From positions 1,506,753,545 to 1,506,817,544 of the forward strand of contig NC_056744.1 of NCBI RefSeq assembly GCF_019279795.1: 64,000 nt of DNA. The letters are read 5' to 3'. The notes beneath the pieces are model-generated. The model was given only the letters and a program-made list of their open reading frames with translations, had not been told where the DNA came from and ran no database searches. A program made the position numbers and the translations under genes. Source of the DNA: Protopterus annectens (taxonomy: Eukaryota; Chordata; Ceratodontiformes; Protopteridae). Shown here one piece after another: positions 1 to 11,261 of the stretch (positions are counted from its first letter, which is position 1; each line of letters starts with the position of its first letter).

Positions 1-11
1 AAAATGTAAAG

Positions 12-1028
12 ATGAATATAGTTTCAAAAGGTCTGAGGTCCTGGCAGTATCCGACAAGACTGGTGTCAGGATTGCAATTTCATAAAGACCTACTGCACTT
101 GTTTGACAAGCAAGGGAAAGAACTAATGGAGCTTATTTGTAAACATTATCAAGTTCAAGTAGACGAACTATCTAAGGAAGTGGAACAGCTAAGCAGGGAT
201 GTACCAAGCCATCATGATTTTGGACGCTATAACTATAATTACCAACGTATTTTCAACAGTATCAATCAACAAATTGAAAAACTTAAATTAAGCAAAATTA
301 AAAAACTGGAAAGGAATTGTGTAGATTATAGCAATGGTACAGCCTACCCTTGTCCCCCCACCACAGCTGTGGAATGCAACTGGCCAACATAATCAGGCGC
401 GCACTAACAACAACAGTTTAAATGATGGGTGGAACCAGGAAACAAAGTTATCTAACTCAACACATCATCCAAAAGTAAGGGAAGTCAGTAATGAGAGAAA
501 TGCTCCAAATAGAAATGAACTAAGACATAATGACATTAACTTTACCCAAGGGAACCTCTCATATTTAGAAGTGGTGCAAACAAACTGGCAACATTTTCAT
601 CAGGCCAAGAAAAGACCACAGAAAAAAACATTAGTGAACCAACAGAATCCTTACAATGTGAGGGAGAAGGTGAAAATAAAAAGGTAGACAAGCCTACTTT
701 TACTAACAAATGTGATATTGTAGTAAATACAAGTGGAGACTTTAAAATCTATAATTTCTCCGATGTCAACATTGACAACAGGACAGTTTAATTGTTTTCT
801 AAATGTCTTACTTATGTGCCTTCTTGTCTGTCTGACTTAGCCAAAACACTACTTGATTTTAAAGTTTATATAAGGAAACTTAATTTGGCAATTTTATTTA
901 ACAGTGGTAACTGTAACTACAGGGAACTACATGTTTCAAGTACGTACAATCCACCTATGCACCCAACCTTACGTGTATTTGACCAAGTATGTGAACTTGA
1001 CATTAGAGCATTATTAGGTATAGAATGA
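12..1028 (+). pseudogene. N-terminal part of Penelope-like ORF
   Basis: The first 95 or so residues are a charged helical region (ELMELICKHY, then IEKLKLSKIKKLERN) like the domain that precedes the reverse transcriptase in vertebrate Penelope-like elements. The frame breaks around 340-390, continues in a low-complexity N/Q-rich stretch to 687, and resumes at 792-1028 with LTYVPSCLSDL and FKVYIRKLNL. That is the usual 'sFvPt....l..f.R.lrL' block just upstream of the RT fingers. It leads directly into the RT fragment at 1025. No intact product is possible. Confidence 0.75.
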
Positions 1029-2429
1029 AAACACGAAGCAACTTTAGTAAAACAGAATGGGACTTGCTGAATGAATTGAGGAGGAAACCTATAAGAATGA
1101 TGAAACCAGACAAGGGGGTAGGACTGTTCCTTATGAATAATGAAGACTACAATGTTAGGATGAACAAAGTGTTAAATACTAGCACATATAAACAAGTCAG
1201 TAAGAATGAATTATACACTGCCTACCGCAGGATAAACACTTACTTAAATGACTAGTTTTGGAAGCACTCATAGATATGAGTATTTTAAACTATTTAACAA
1301 TGGTATATCCTAAGATACCTAAATGTTTGGTGTGCCAAAAATACATAAGGACATACAACCCCCCCCCCATGCGAGCTTTGGTAGATACACATCAGTCTAT
1401 AAGTTATGCTAGCGCAAAACTTGTTGACTCCATCCTTAAAAAATATGTGAAACAAGAACCACAAATTAGCCGTGATTCTTGGTCCTTTCTAGAAGAGATT
1501 AATAAAATCAAGTTCACTCAAGAGAACAACTTCCTAACAGTAGACGTTTGTGATCTTTACACTTCAATCCCACATGAGGAGGGGATAGAATTTGTTCTGA
1601 CTAAGATGCACAGATTTGCAGCGCCAGATAATGAACTTAGAATAGTTGAACTGTTGGGTATTATTTTATCCAACAGTTACATCGTGTTTAATGACATGAT
1701 TTATTTACAACTAATAGGGGTAGAAATGGGCTCACCATGTGGTGCGAGTTTCACCAACATGGTGATGGCCCATTGAGAACAGTCTTATTTATTCAACAAC
1801 CCCAGTATAATGAACTTGATAGAACATTATACACCCTTCTTGGACGATATTTTTATAGTGCTAAGAGGTGATGAAGCATCAGCTACTATAATCTTACAAG
1901 CAATGAACAACAGTACCAATTTCTTAAAATTTACATCAAATTTCAGTAAGGAAACTATAGCATATTTAGACATACTGTTGAAAAAAGATGTTGCACTAAA
2001 TGCATATACAGCATCTATATATCGAAAATCAACTTACTGTAATGCATTTTTGCATTACAAAAGTGCACACCCATTTAGTACAAAAAATCAGCTGTAAAAG
2101 GGCAGCTCATAAGAGCAGCCAGAATGGTGACAACAAATGAAGATTTTTGCAATGAATACCAGAACTTAACTGAAATGTTTTTGAAAAGAGGTTATCCCAC
2201 AGGTTTTATTAATGAAGTGGTAATGGAAGTGTCACATAAACGTCAGACAGGTTTTTATAAACCAATACTTTGTCTATGTGGAACTAGCACTACAAATACA
2301 GAAAAGGATTTAATTATGGAGGAGAGGGTAGTAACATCTACCACCCATACAAACATATTTTCAAGGGAAGGTGGTCAATACAATAGTATTTTTGCTGTAA
2401 CTTTTAGTACTGGCATGAGTGAAATTTAA
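1025..2429 (+). pseudogene. Penelope-like reverse transcriptase fragment
   Basis: Four open pieces (1025-1255, 1258-1776, 1810-2097, 2124-2429) spell out the RT in order. MKPDKGVGLFLMNNEDY matches the Penelope 'KpaDKGg.ivimd..dY' finger. TVDVCDLYTSIPHEEG is motif A with its first catalytic Asp. VEMGSPCGASFTNMVMAH is motif B. YTPFLDDIFIV (about 1828-1860) is motif C with both Asp. A TGA at 1774-1776 interrupts the same frame between motifs B and C, and frameshifts are needed near 1256 and 2100. The motif A/B/C order and the FLDD core separate it from LINE reverse transcriptases, which have YADD or FADD and a different finger. Confidence 0.9.
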
Positions 2430-2977
2430 AAAATTATCAACAAAAACTGGAACCTGTTAAAAAATGAGATTGACTTAGTTAATAAAATAGGCCACAGACC
2501 TATTGTTACTTACAGGAAGGGTAAAAACTTGAAAAACGTAATAGAAACCCCTATAGTGAAGGTTGCAAGGACCCCGGGGATGTTCAAATGTGAAAACTGT
2601 AGCTTCTGTGGATCCATTGCAACTGGACATTTTTCTATAGGTAACCACAAAAATTCCATCACAGGTAGATACAACTGTAACACTAAAATGGTGGTATACC
2701 TAGCTCAGTGCATTCTCTGTCCTGTTTTCTATATAGGGAAAACAGATAGAAAGTATAAAAGAAAGGATCTATGAACACCTGTACGCTATTTGGAGGGGGG
2801 AAACAGGACACACTAGTTAGGCACATAGAAAATTCACCTAACCATAAATTCAAGTTTAAGGTAATAGACCAAATTAGTGAAAATGTACATGAGGGACCAG
2901 CGTCACTACTTTCAGAACAACTTGAGTTGTTATGGCAACTTCGATTAAATGCTAATCAGTTCCCAGGAATAAATTAA
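2430..2977 (+). pseudogene. GIY-YIG endonuclease domain of Penelope-like element
   Basis: After a linker, residues CENCSFCG form the cysteine cluster found before the nuclease of Penelope-like elements. VVYLAQCILCPVFYIGKT is the GIY-YIG core: VVYL stands for GIY and FYIG for YIG. The frame shifts at about 2770, and the rest (RHIENSPNHKFKFKVIDQ, then LSEQLELLWQLRLNANQFPGIN) gives the nuclease C-terminus with the final 'nGLN'-like ending. This nuclease nicks target DNA to prime reverse transcription. The frameshift inactivates it here. Confidence 0.88.
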
Positions 2978-3350
2978 CCATGCACTATTCTCCCATACTT
3001 AAAAAGTATGTGGAGATAATTTACCTAAATTAAGTGATGAGTTTAAGGGTTAGTTCCACACCTAAAGCACTTATTTATTTACAATGGTTATATATTAACC
3101 GTGGCTTTATTTTAGCATGCTTTATATGTTTTATTTTTAATACACCAGATTGAGCAATGAAGGTTGAAATTTTTTTATTTAGTGGAGAATATATATTATA
3201 TTTTTCTTTAGTTAGGGCTTTTAACTGTATTTTAACTATGGTAGAACTTTTATCAAGTGATGTGTCAATTGAACATTGTTAGGAGGTTTAATTGAGACAT
3301 TGGTCACATGACTGGATTGTTGAAACATTTAAGAGTGACTATGAAGTAGA

Positions 3351-3408
3351 TTCTTTTATCTGATGAAGTCCAGCCAATGTGCTGGACAAAAAGTGCTTAA
3401 TAAAGAGA
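3351..3408 (+). ncRNA. Hammerhead-ribozyme-like fold, probably inactive
   Basis: The core CTGATGA (3360-3366) is followed by a perfect 7-bp stem II, GTCCAGC (3368-3374) with GCTGGAC (3381-3387), closing a 6-nt loop. Next come AAAA (3388-3391) where GAAA is expected, a one-to-two-pair stem III capped by GTGC (3393-3396), and the cleavage-site trinucleotide TTA (3397-3399). Stem I pairs 3354-3359 with 3400-3405, including one G-U. This is the minimal type I hammerhead layout reported for Penelope-like elements. G12 is changed to A (3388) and an extra A lies at 3367. Loss of G12 should abolish cleavage. Confidence 0.6.
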
Positions 3409-3410
3409 GT

Positions 3411-4765
3411 TTGTGGTGTTCTTACATCGGTTGCTTTTTTATGTTTATTAAGCTAAACAAATGCTGACTTACTTAAGTTGGTGATGCTGCCAACATGCTG
3501 CTTTCACAGCCACACTTTTATGGTCCTATGCCTTTATATTGAAATGCAAGTGCTTGCATCATTTCATGCCTGACAGCTATGAATCTCAACTTGTTTTTCC
3601 ATCCTCATTTTCATATCATTACGAACTCATAAGAAAATGCTTCTTGATTTCCACATCTGCATACCATAATCCGCATACCCCTTTTACTGTGCTTTTTGCA
3701 TACACCACAGTTTTTTTGCATACTCCATGTAGGAGTATGTGTTTCAATAAATCATGTTTTTGACACAAGAACATATTGCAAATTTCCCAGATATCTGCAA
3801 GCACCTCCCATTATAAGCATGAGAGTTAAAGGAAAGACATATGCATATACAGAGTACAGATTCAGCCATGTTTACACTTGATGCTGGAATGCACCACTTT
3901 TCCTCTACCATATTATATTTTGCAAGGATATCAAACATCATATGCTTGGGTTTGCTGAGGTTAGATCAAAGGTCCACGTGATTTAGGCCATAGTTAAGAC
4001 ATGTCATTCTCCAGTCTGCAAGAAAACAATGTATAACTAATCTGACATTCATGTAAACAAGCTGTCAGCATGCTTATTTATGGGATCTCAAAGGTTAGCA
4101 TATTACAAAACAGAGAAAGGTAGGAGATGTAGAACTGAACACTGTGGTTCCTCGTCTCTTAGCATGATGAAAGACAGAGCTGAAGCTGTAAGCCTATAAA
4201 AGAAAGAAGTGAATCAGAACTTCAGCTACATCCACAATCATCATGCCGGTGAGCTCACCATTTTTCATTGACTTGACACTGGTGTTGGTGAATAACAGTA
4301 AGGCAGTAATGGTATAGTGACCCTTAGGAAATGCATGCTGCTGGTCACATTACATGCCCTAAGCTTATTAATGGACCTTTAACTGCATTGCAGCTTCTTC
4401 CAAGACATTGGATAGTGGAGAGCAAAGAAATAAGCTGATAGAACTCAACACTGGATATGGAAACCTGTGAGGGAGAGGAATGACATAATCTCTGGGAAAA
4501 AGAAATATTTAAGAAAGGAATTGTGCCAGGAAATAATGGCAGCATGAAAAGTGTATCACGTACCACAGGGAATTGGGAACAGACACCACTAGAGTCTGTC
4601 AATTTGTAGCTAATGATTTCTTTGACGATTGACTTAACCTCAGAAACCTAAAATTCAGTAGTAAAACCAAACAAAATGTATATAGTTCCTTTAGTCACAG
4701 CTGAAGAAAAATAAGTGGTAGAAACTACCAGCTGAGCAAACCAGACAGCAAAAGATTTGGCCTTT
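3411..4765. other. No gene recognised
   Basis: Mixed-composition unique sequence between the Penelope-like element and the first satellite copies. Short open frames here (longest about 85 codons) have no recognisable motif and overlap on both strands. No tandem repeat or tRNA-like element was seen. Confidence 0.6.
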
Positions 4766-4987
4766 GGCCTTAAGGAATTAATATGCCGATTATTAATAAC
4801 AACTACAGACATCTCAAGCTATACTGCATGCTTTGGTAAGGCCTTAAGGAAGTAATATCCCTTTTATTGATAACTAAACTACAGACATCTCAAGCTATAC
4901 TGCATGCTTTGTTAAGGCCTTAAGGAAGTAATATCCCTTTTATTGATAACTAAACTACTGACATCTCAAGCTGTACTGCATGCTTTG
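4766..4987 (+). repeat. 76-bp satellite, three left-flank units
   Basis: Three head-to-tail units start at 4766, 4840 and 4916, each reading ggccttaagga ... acatctcaagct ... actgcatgcttt. They belong to the same satellite as the main array that resumes at 15663. The third unit stops at GCTTTG, and the right-hand array resumes with GTTAAGG, so the two parts were one array before the LINE block inserted. Confidence 0.92.
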
Positions 4988-5474
4988 TTTTATTTATTTT
5001 TATTTATTTTACATTTGTTAACCGGGCTAGTCCAGCTGGATACATGTCCATTTTCAGTGGAGGCCCGAGGAGAAAAGCTCCGCTAACTACTTCATAATAA
5101 AATAATACAACAATATACAATAGTATAAAACAAAAAAAAAAAACAAGAACATTAAAACTCAAATACAGTATAATTAGGCAATAGAGAGCAAACTGTGCCT
5201 TAGAAGATAAGCATGGTCAGTAACTAACAAGGTTAAAAATAAAAATTAATTACAATATTTATAAGTTGAGAAAAGGGTGGAAGCTATTTTTAGGAGGGGG
5301 GGGCAGAGACACCACAGAAATGGAAATAGTATAATGATAAAGGTAATAAAGAGGAGGAGAGGGGGGTAAAGAAGGGAGGGAGTGAAGAAGGTCAGCTAGG
5401 GTTATTGCAAGAGAAAAGCCAGAGGTTGGTTAGGAGATGTTTCTTTAGATTTAAGTAAGGAGGGAGTCAAAAGG

Positions 5475-8400
5475 TCAGCCAGCGTTATTGCATGAGCATA
5501 GCCAGTGGTTGGTTAGGAAGTGTTTGAGTTTGGTTTTAAATAAAGGAATTGAGGTCAGGGATGTAAGGTCTTGGGGAAGTTGATTCCACACTTTGCCAAC
5601 TGAGTTGGAAAAAGTAGAGTCACCTGCTGCGTTATTTGATAGAAGTTTGAATTAAAATTTTATTGCAAGAGCGTAGGTTTTTTAGATTACTGTAGGGTTT
5701 TATGAGGGTGGAGAGCATAGGTGTGTTATCTGGGTAATGGAGGGCTTTGTGGGCAATTGTAAGTTGGTAATATTGAATTAGTTGTGGTAACTCTAGCCAT
5801 CCTAGTTTTAGGAGATTTATGCAATGATGAGTTCTATATGGAGAGGCAGTAGCAAATCTGGCAATGTGGTTATATGAGGTAGCAAGATTGTTGAGATTAT
5901 ATTTTGAAAGATTAGTGTATATGGGGAAGCATATAGTAAGGTAGAAATTAAGTGGGTTCGAGATATAGTAGTTCTAGCTTCAGGAGTTAGGAAAGACTTG
6001 ATTCTGTAGAGTGAGCCTAGTTTTCTGTTAGTTGATTTTATGATGGAGTTAATATGAATATCAAATTTTAGTTGGTTGTCAATAATCACACCCAAGAGTT
6101 TGGTTGTTTGGTCTGGAGTAATTAGGGTACCATTGTTAGATGTGAGAGTGAAGTTGATAGAGGGTCAGACGTGTATGGGTGTAAAGAGGAGGAGTTTGGT
6201 TTTCTTTGGGTTGAGGAGGAGGCAGTGATTAGAGAACCATTTCTCTATGGTGGTGAAGGTTTTTAGAGTGAAGGAGTGAAGGTCGGCCTGGGAAGTGGCA
6301 GAGCAGATAATGGTGGTGTCATCAGCATATTGAATGCAAGTAGATTGAGGGGTGGCAAGATGCAGGTCATTAATAAAAATAGAAAACAACAGAGGACCTA
6401 GGATGGAGCCCTGAGGGACCCCTATAGAGGTGGGGAGAAGTTCAGAAAGATGGTTGTCCCATAGGACAGCTTGTTTCGATTATGAAGATAGGATGTGAAC
6501 CAGCTTAATGCAAGATTGTCCAGAGAGACGGATTTTAAACGATGTAAGAGTAGTTGATGATTGACCATGTCAAAGGCTTTTGACAGGTCTACGAAGAAAG
6601 CTGAAGAAAGAATATTTTTGTTGCGATTTTTGTTAATGGAGTCTATGAAGGATATTAAGGCTGTGGTGGTGCTATGGAAAGGTCGAAACCCATGATGGCA
6701 ATTGGCTAGGAGATTATTACATAGGAGGTGATTAAGCAACTGTTTGTGGATGCATTTTTCCATTATTTTTGCAAGGGGAGATAGTAATGCTATGGGCCGG
6801 AAGTTAGAGTACTCAGTTGAGTCACCCCCTTTGAAAAGAGGAATGATGTGTGAGATTTTCCAAACTAAGGGGATAGTGCTTTCTTTTAAAGTCCTGTTAA
6901 TTAGTATAGAGATAGGGTAGGCTATAGCTTTTGCACCTAACTGGAGGTATTCGGCTGGTAAGTTGTCTGCTGAGGGGGTTGTGGGTTTCAGTTTTTGAAG
7001 TAAGGACAGTATGTAAGAGGTAGGTATGGGTTTGAGTTGAAATAAGGGAGGAGTACAGCTTGGGGTAGGTAGTGTAGAGGTGTCAGGGTTTTGTTGGTTA
7101 GCTAGATTTAATATTGCTGAAGTAAAGAATGTGTTAAAGGCATTGGCTGTTTGTAAGGGGGAGTCAGGGTTGGAGCATAGTGGGTTAGGTGTTGCAGCTT
7201 TGCCAGGAGATAGTAGTGTGTTAATAGCGTTCCAAAATTTATGTGGTTGGTGGGGGGAAGATAGTTGTAGTTGGGTATAAAAGTTCTTTTTATCTTTTAG
7301 GATGGCTTGCTTTGTCATGTTTCTTTTTGTTTGAAAGTAAGATGATCAGTACTACTTTTAGTGGTTAGCCATTTAGTCCAGGCTTTATTCCTACTAAGGA
7401 TTAGTTGTTTAGTATTACTTGTGAGCCATTGAGCTGTTTTAAATTTCATGCGTATAGAGCATGAGGGGGCATGATGCTCAAGAATGGTAAGAAAAATATT
7501 ATTAAAGTGGTTAACAGCTTCATCTATAGGGAGAGTCTTAAGAGGTGACCAGTTAGCATGCATAAGTTCATTTTGGAACTTATAGGGATCAAAATTTTTT
7601 TTGCTACGCGATGAACGAATTAGGGAGGTATAGCAAGATGTGTTTTATGCCTAATAATAAAGGTTAAGGAGTGGTCACTAAGGTCATCTGGTAGAGTTCC
7701 TGTTGTATATTTTTGTTGGGGACTATTAGTTAAGATCCAGTCAAGTATGGTTTCTTTATTATTAAGTTTGTTTGTTCTAGTTGGGGAGTTTATGTTTTGA
7801 GAGAAACCATGTAAGTTAATAAGGGTAGATGGATTGGTTTGTTTACATGAGGTCCAATCAATATTAAAGTCTCCTAAAAGTATTGTTTCTTGAGGAGGTT
7901 TAGTGAGAGCCAGTTTAGTAGGTCTTCTAGTATGGTAGAATTTTTGCCTGGAGGAAGATAGGTACAGATGATATTGATAGTTTTGTGAGGGTTAATCTGA
8001 AGTTTGGAAATAATAATTTCCGCATTAGTGTCTTTTAGAAGGGTATGATTTGTTTTACTTACGTCCAGTCCTGCTTTAAAGAGTATAGCTACACCGCCAC
8101 CTTTTTTGTTTAAACGGTCTTGTCTTAGAATATTATAGCCAGGGGGAATAATTTCATTATCTTTTATTGTAGGTTTGAGCCAAGTTTCAGTTAGACAGAG
8201 AATGTCAAACTGTTGGACTTCTAGAAGTGCATGTATTAGTGGAATTTTGTTGCAAATACTGCGAATGTTTAGATGTGCAATTGAGAGAGATTTTGGAGGT
8301 TTAGTATTTGATGTGGACATTGTTTTAACTTGTTGCCAGTTAGGGGATAGTGGGGAGGGGTCCGGGCCAGGGTTGGGGTGTATATCTCCATCAATCAAGG

Positions 8401-8722
8401 AGAAACTTACTATAAGGTTATTAAATTGTGAGGGTTTGCAATAGAAATTTTGTTTTGTGAGGGTATGAATAAGGTATTTAATGTGAGTCAGACGGTGATA
8501 TTTAGGTTGAAGATAAGAGTTGTTGTAAATGGGACTGAGGTGGGTTATGGATGTAGTTATGGTGGTAGCTAGGGTCTGCTTACGTGGGATGCAAGGAGTA
8601 GAGTATAAGGATTGCTCATAGAAGGTTAAGAGATAGGTAGAGGAAAGAGTAGTTAGAAGAGTTAGTAGTATGATAGTGTGATATTGGTTAGACATGATAT
8701 TTAGAATAAGAGAAAATGTCAA
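5475..8722 (-). pseudogene. LINE ORF: 2A-like motif, APE endonuclease, reverse transcriptase (L2/CR1 group)
   Basis: The product would be a single polyprotein of roughly 1080 residues. It begins with a hydrophobic segment (residues 16-34), then the 2A-like GDIHPNPGP (112-120), then the APE endonuclease: AHLNIRS, LTETW, and in the next frame LLGDFNIDW and SDHSLT. The RT has LSKAFDMVNH, GVPQGSILGPLL and an intact YADD. A C-terminal region with RTHHC follows and ends at a TGA around 5475. Frames shift near 7880, 7316, 6425 and 6100, so it cannot make a full protein, although motif conservation suggests recent decay. The start at 8722 is the first Met. Another Met, ten codons in, is equally possible. 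No separate ORF1 is visible. Confidence 0.9.
8363..8389 (-). other. 2A-like peptide motif in the LINE ORF
   Basis: GDIHPNPGP at residues 112-120 resembles the D-(V/I)-E-x-N-P-G-P signature of ribosome-skipping 2A peptides, which is known near the N-terminus of some LINE ORFs. The usual Glu is His here, so activity is uncertain. It lies between the hydrophobic N-terminus and the endonuclease. Confidence 0.55.
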
Positions 8723-8923
8723 AAAGTATATATTCTGGATAGTAGTAGGATGGATAAGGGAGGAGACTATTAGGGTTTGGGTGGAGACAGGAAGATGTTA
8801 TGATTGGTCCAGAGTTAGGAGGGGTGTGGCTAAGTAGGAATAAGTGTAGAGGTTCTAGGGGCGGGTGAGATTTGGGGGCAGGGAGGGGAGCGGAGTGAGC
8901 CCGCAGGGCGAACGGAGCGGGAA

Positions 8924-11261
8924 GACACAAGGGAGTGCTGAAGTGCAGAAAACAATCTATAGAGTGAAGGAAACAGCAGGTAAATCAACAAAGGTAATGT
9001 ATATAAGGTGAAGAGAGCTTGACCTAAGGACGTATACAGAGCTGGGGTTCTAGTGTTTGGTAGAAGGATGTTTTAACAAAGGCAGTGAGGGGAGAGGGAA
9101 AACCAACTGTCTGTAGAAACAGATTCAGTTTATGAGACAAGTTAGGTAGATTGGGAGTGGGGATAAGGGGGTACTGGCTGCTGGCTGTCCTGGGAAGGTA
9201 ATATGACTAATATACACAAGTCTTGAATTGTGTAGAGTAAACTTATATGAGTAGAACGTACTTTCAATGTCTTATTGGTTAGGTTTCCCAAGTGGTTGTA
9301 GGGTTGTATCTTTATAGATAGGAGCTCTGGTCTTCCAGGAGGGTGGTAGGCAGATTAGAGGGATGCTTGAAGGTTCCACTTAATCAAACTAATGAAAGGG
9401 TAGGAAGAGAGAAGAAAATAGTAAGGCAAAACAATGTAAATACAAGGTGAGCAAATTCAAAAACTGTCACACAATTTACTAAGCATTTGCAGGATAATAA
9501 GATTAAAAATGAAATTCTATGCTAGAATGGAAAGCTACAACAATGTACACTTGCTAAGTACGTTATCACAAATATTTGAGTAACACAGAATGGATTTATA
9601 CTTCTATTAATTATACATCTTACTTGAGGTTTAAACATACAGACAATAGTGTATTATGCTTTAGGAGCGCTCAGATAAGAACAGAGTACGTTTATCCAAG
9701 AGTTCTTAAGTCATATAGCTATAATTCTTATTCAGGCATTAATCCTGTTAACAGATTGCCTTTACAGGAGGACCAAATGTGGTAGCTGAAAATGGCTGTT
9801 GCATGTAATTGTAGTACTCCCCCGTAAGCCCATGACTCAGCTACTCAACAGTGAAGTAATGCTACTCAATTACAAATAGAAAGTGATAAATAACGCGTTC
9901 AAAAGAACCGTTACTAAGTTATGACTGTGGGTAGCTAAGAATGACAGGACGCCTAATAAAGTACTGTGCCTAGGACAGCGCTACTAAGAATTACAGTTAT
10001 ATTAGGATTATGAGAGTCTCTCCTCATATTAAGACGCCTGAGTAGGCGCAGGGGAATGAGATAGTTGAATGTAAGGTAATATGACCGCCAGTCAAGCAGC
10101 AAATACAATATCCTAGGGATACAAATTATATACTAAGAATACTATGACAATGAGGTTAGGTATAAATGACAAGACGCCTATTAAGGTGCTAGGGGATTGG
10201 GAGCGCTAGACACTAGAGCGTACAAGTGAAAGTGGATATCACCGTAGTACAACAGGTTTGCAGTGAAAATCTTAGGGATTCAGAACTAGGTATTAGCGAT
10301 AGCTACCGTGATACGGCAGAGTAGGATATTATAATCTGACCTGTATTCCTGCCTACAAAATGCAGTTAGCGTAGAAAGGACACTTTATGTGTCACACAAC
10401 AGTAACAGTTTATGAGTAAACTTAAAACAGGAATAAAAATTTGTCGGAACATAACGCAGACCAGCAGACTAAGTGAACATGCCTACGATATGTAGTAATC
10501 AGGCTTTACATATGATAACAAAAGTAGTTGAGCATATACAGAAAAATAGATTACAGGCAATATAAGAACATGTTGGTAATGCCAGCTTAACAATGTTAAC
10601 ATATCCAATTTAATACTATGACTATGTCACTGCAAAATATAGGCATACTAAGCAAAACGCTAGTAAAAAGAACACGTGCGAGTACCCAGGATGCGTTTAC
10701 ACTATCGCTACCCAACGCACATAACCATAAATAAAACAGTGCAGAAGATAGAGCTACCGTTAAACAAGGAAATGTCCTCTTAACAGATATGCTAAACAGA
10801 CCAAACTGGTGTCACATAGGAATCAAAAATAAACATAAAACGCTCACTCTCAAGTGTCTTTTGAGCTCCAGGATCAAAGACGCACAGCAGCCAGGCTGGT
10901 AAGGGGAAAGAAAGATGGCATCCAGGGATGGTGGGATATATTTATAGGGTAATAGGAGGCAATGGGGGAGGGTGCTACGGGAATAACTAAAACCTTAGTT
11001 CAACGGCGGGAAATTCACGAGAAGGAGAGGGATAGGTTAAGAGGCAGGGACGGGTAGGTGCTGAAGGCGGGGAGTTGAGATAGACGTATAGGTGAGGTAA
11101 TAGGAAGGAGGAAATAAGGGAGATAGAATGGAGTGAAAAAGAAAGTCGAAGATATAGGGCCTTGTGGGAGAGATGGGGATGAAGGGATAATTGAGGGCCA
11201 GAGTCTTTCCTAGATATACAGGGATTGAAGAGATAAGAGAAGAAAGTATGACCTATGGTGG
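8924..11261 (-). repeat. 2.34-kb tandem unit 1 (next to LINE body)
   Basis: This 2338-bp unit is nearly identical to the next one. It starts at gacacaagggagtgctgaag and ends just before the same words at 11262. It contains no convincing ORF. The 93-codon frame at 10987-11268 has no known motif. On the LINE strand it carries a TATA box (10939-10946). It directly abuts a GC-rich start of the LINE body around 8880-8923. Confidence 0.95.
10913..10948 (-). promoter_or_regulatory. TATA promoter in unit 1, LINE orientation
   Basis: On the minus strand TATAAATA runs from 10946 to 10939. The position 33 nt downstream (10913) matches the base at which the outermost unit begins at 15662. TATA boxes normally sit about 30 nt before the start site. 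Confidence 0.5.

Larger units (their letters stand above)
1..3410 (+). mobile_element. Penelope-like retroelement (GIY-YIG type), decayed, left end outside window
   Basis: Broken reading frames in plus-strand order give the domain series of a Penelope-like element. An N-terminal helical region rich in E/K is followed by a reverse transcriptase with KPDKG, DVCDLYTSIPHEEG, MGSPCGAS and FLDD motifs, then a Cys cluster and a GIY-YIG nuclease. A hammerhead-like fold lies about 370 bp after the last codon, where Penelope-like elements carry ribozyme-containing pseudo-LTRs. The upstream repeat would lie before base 1. Several frameshifts and stops make it inactive. The exact 3' boundary is uncertain. 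Confidence 0.9.
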
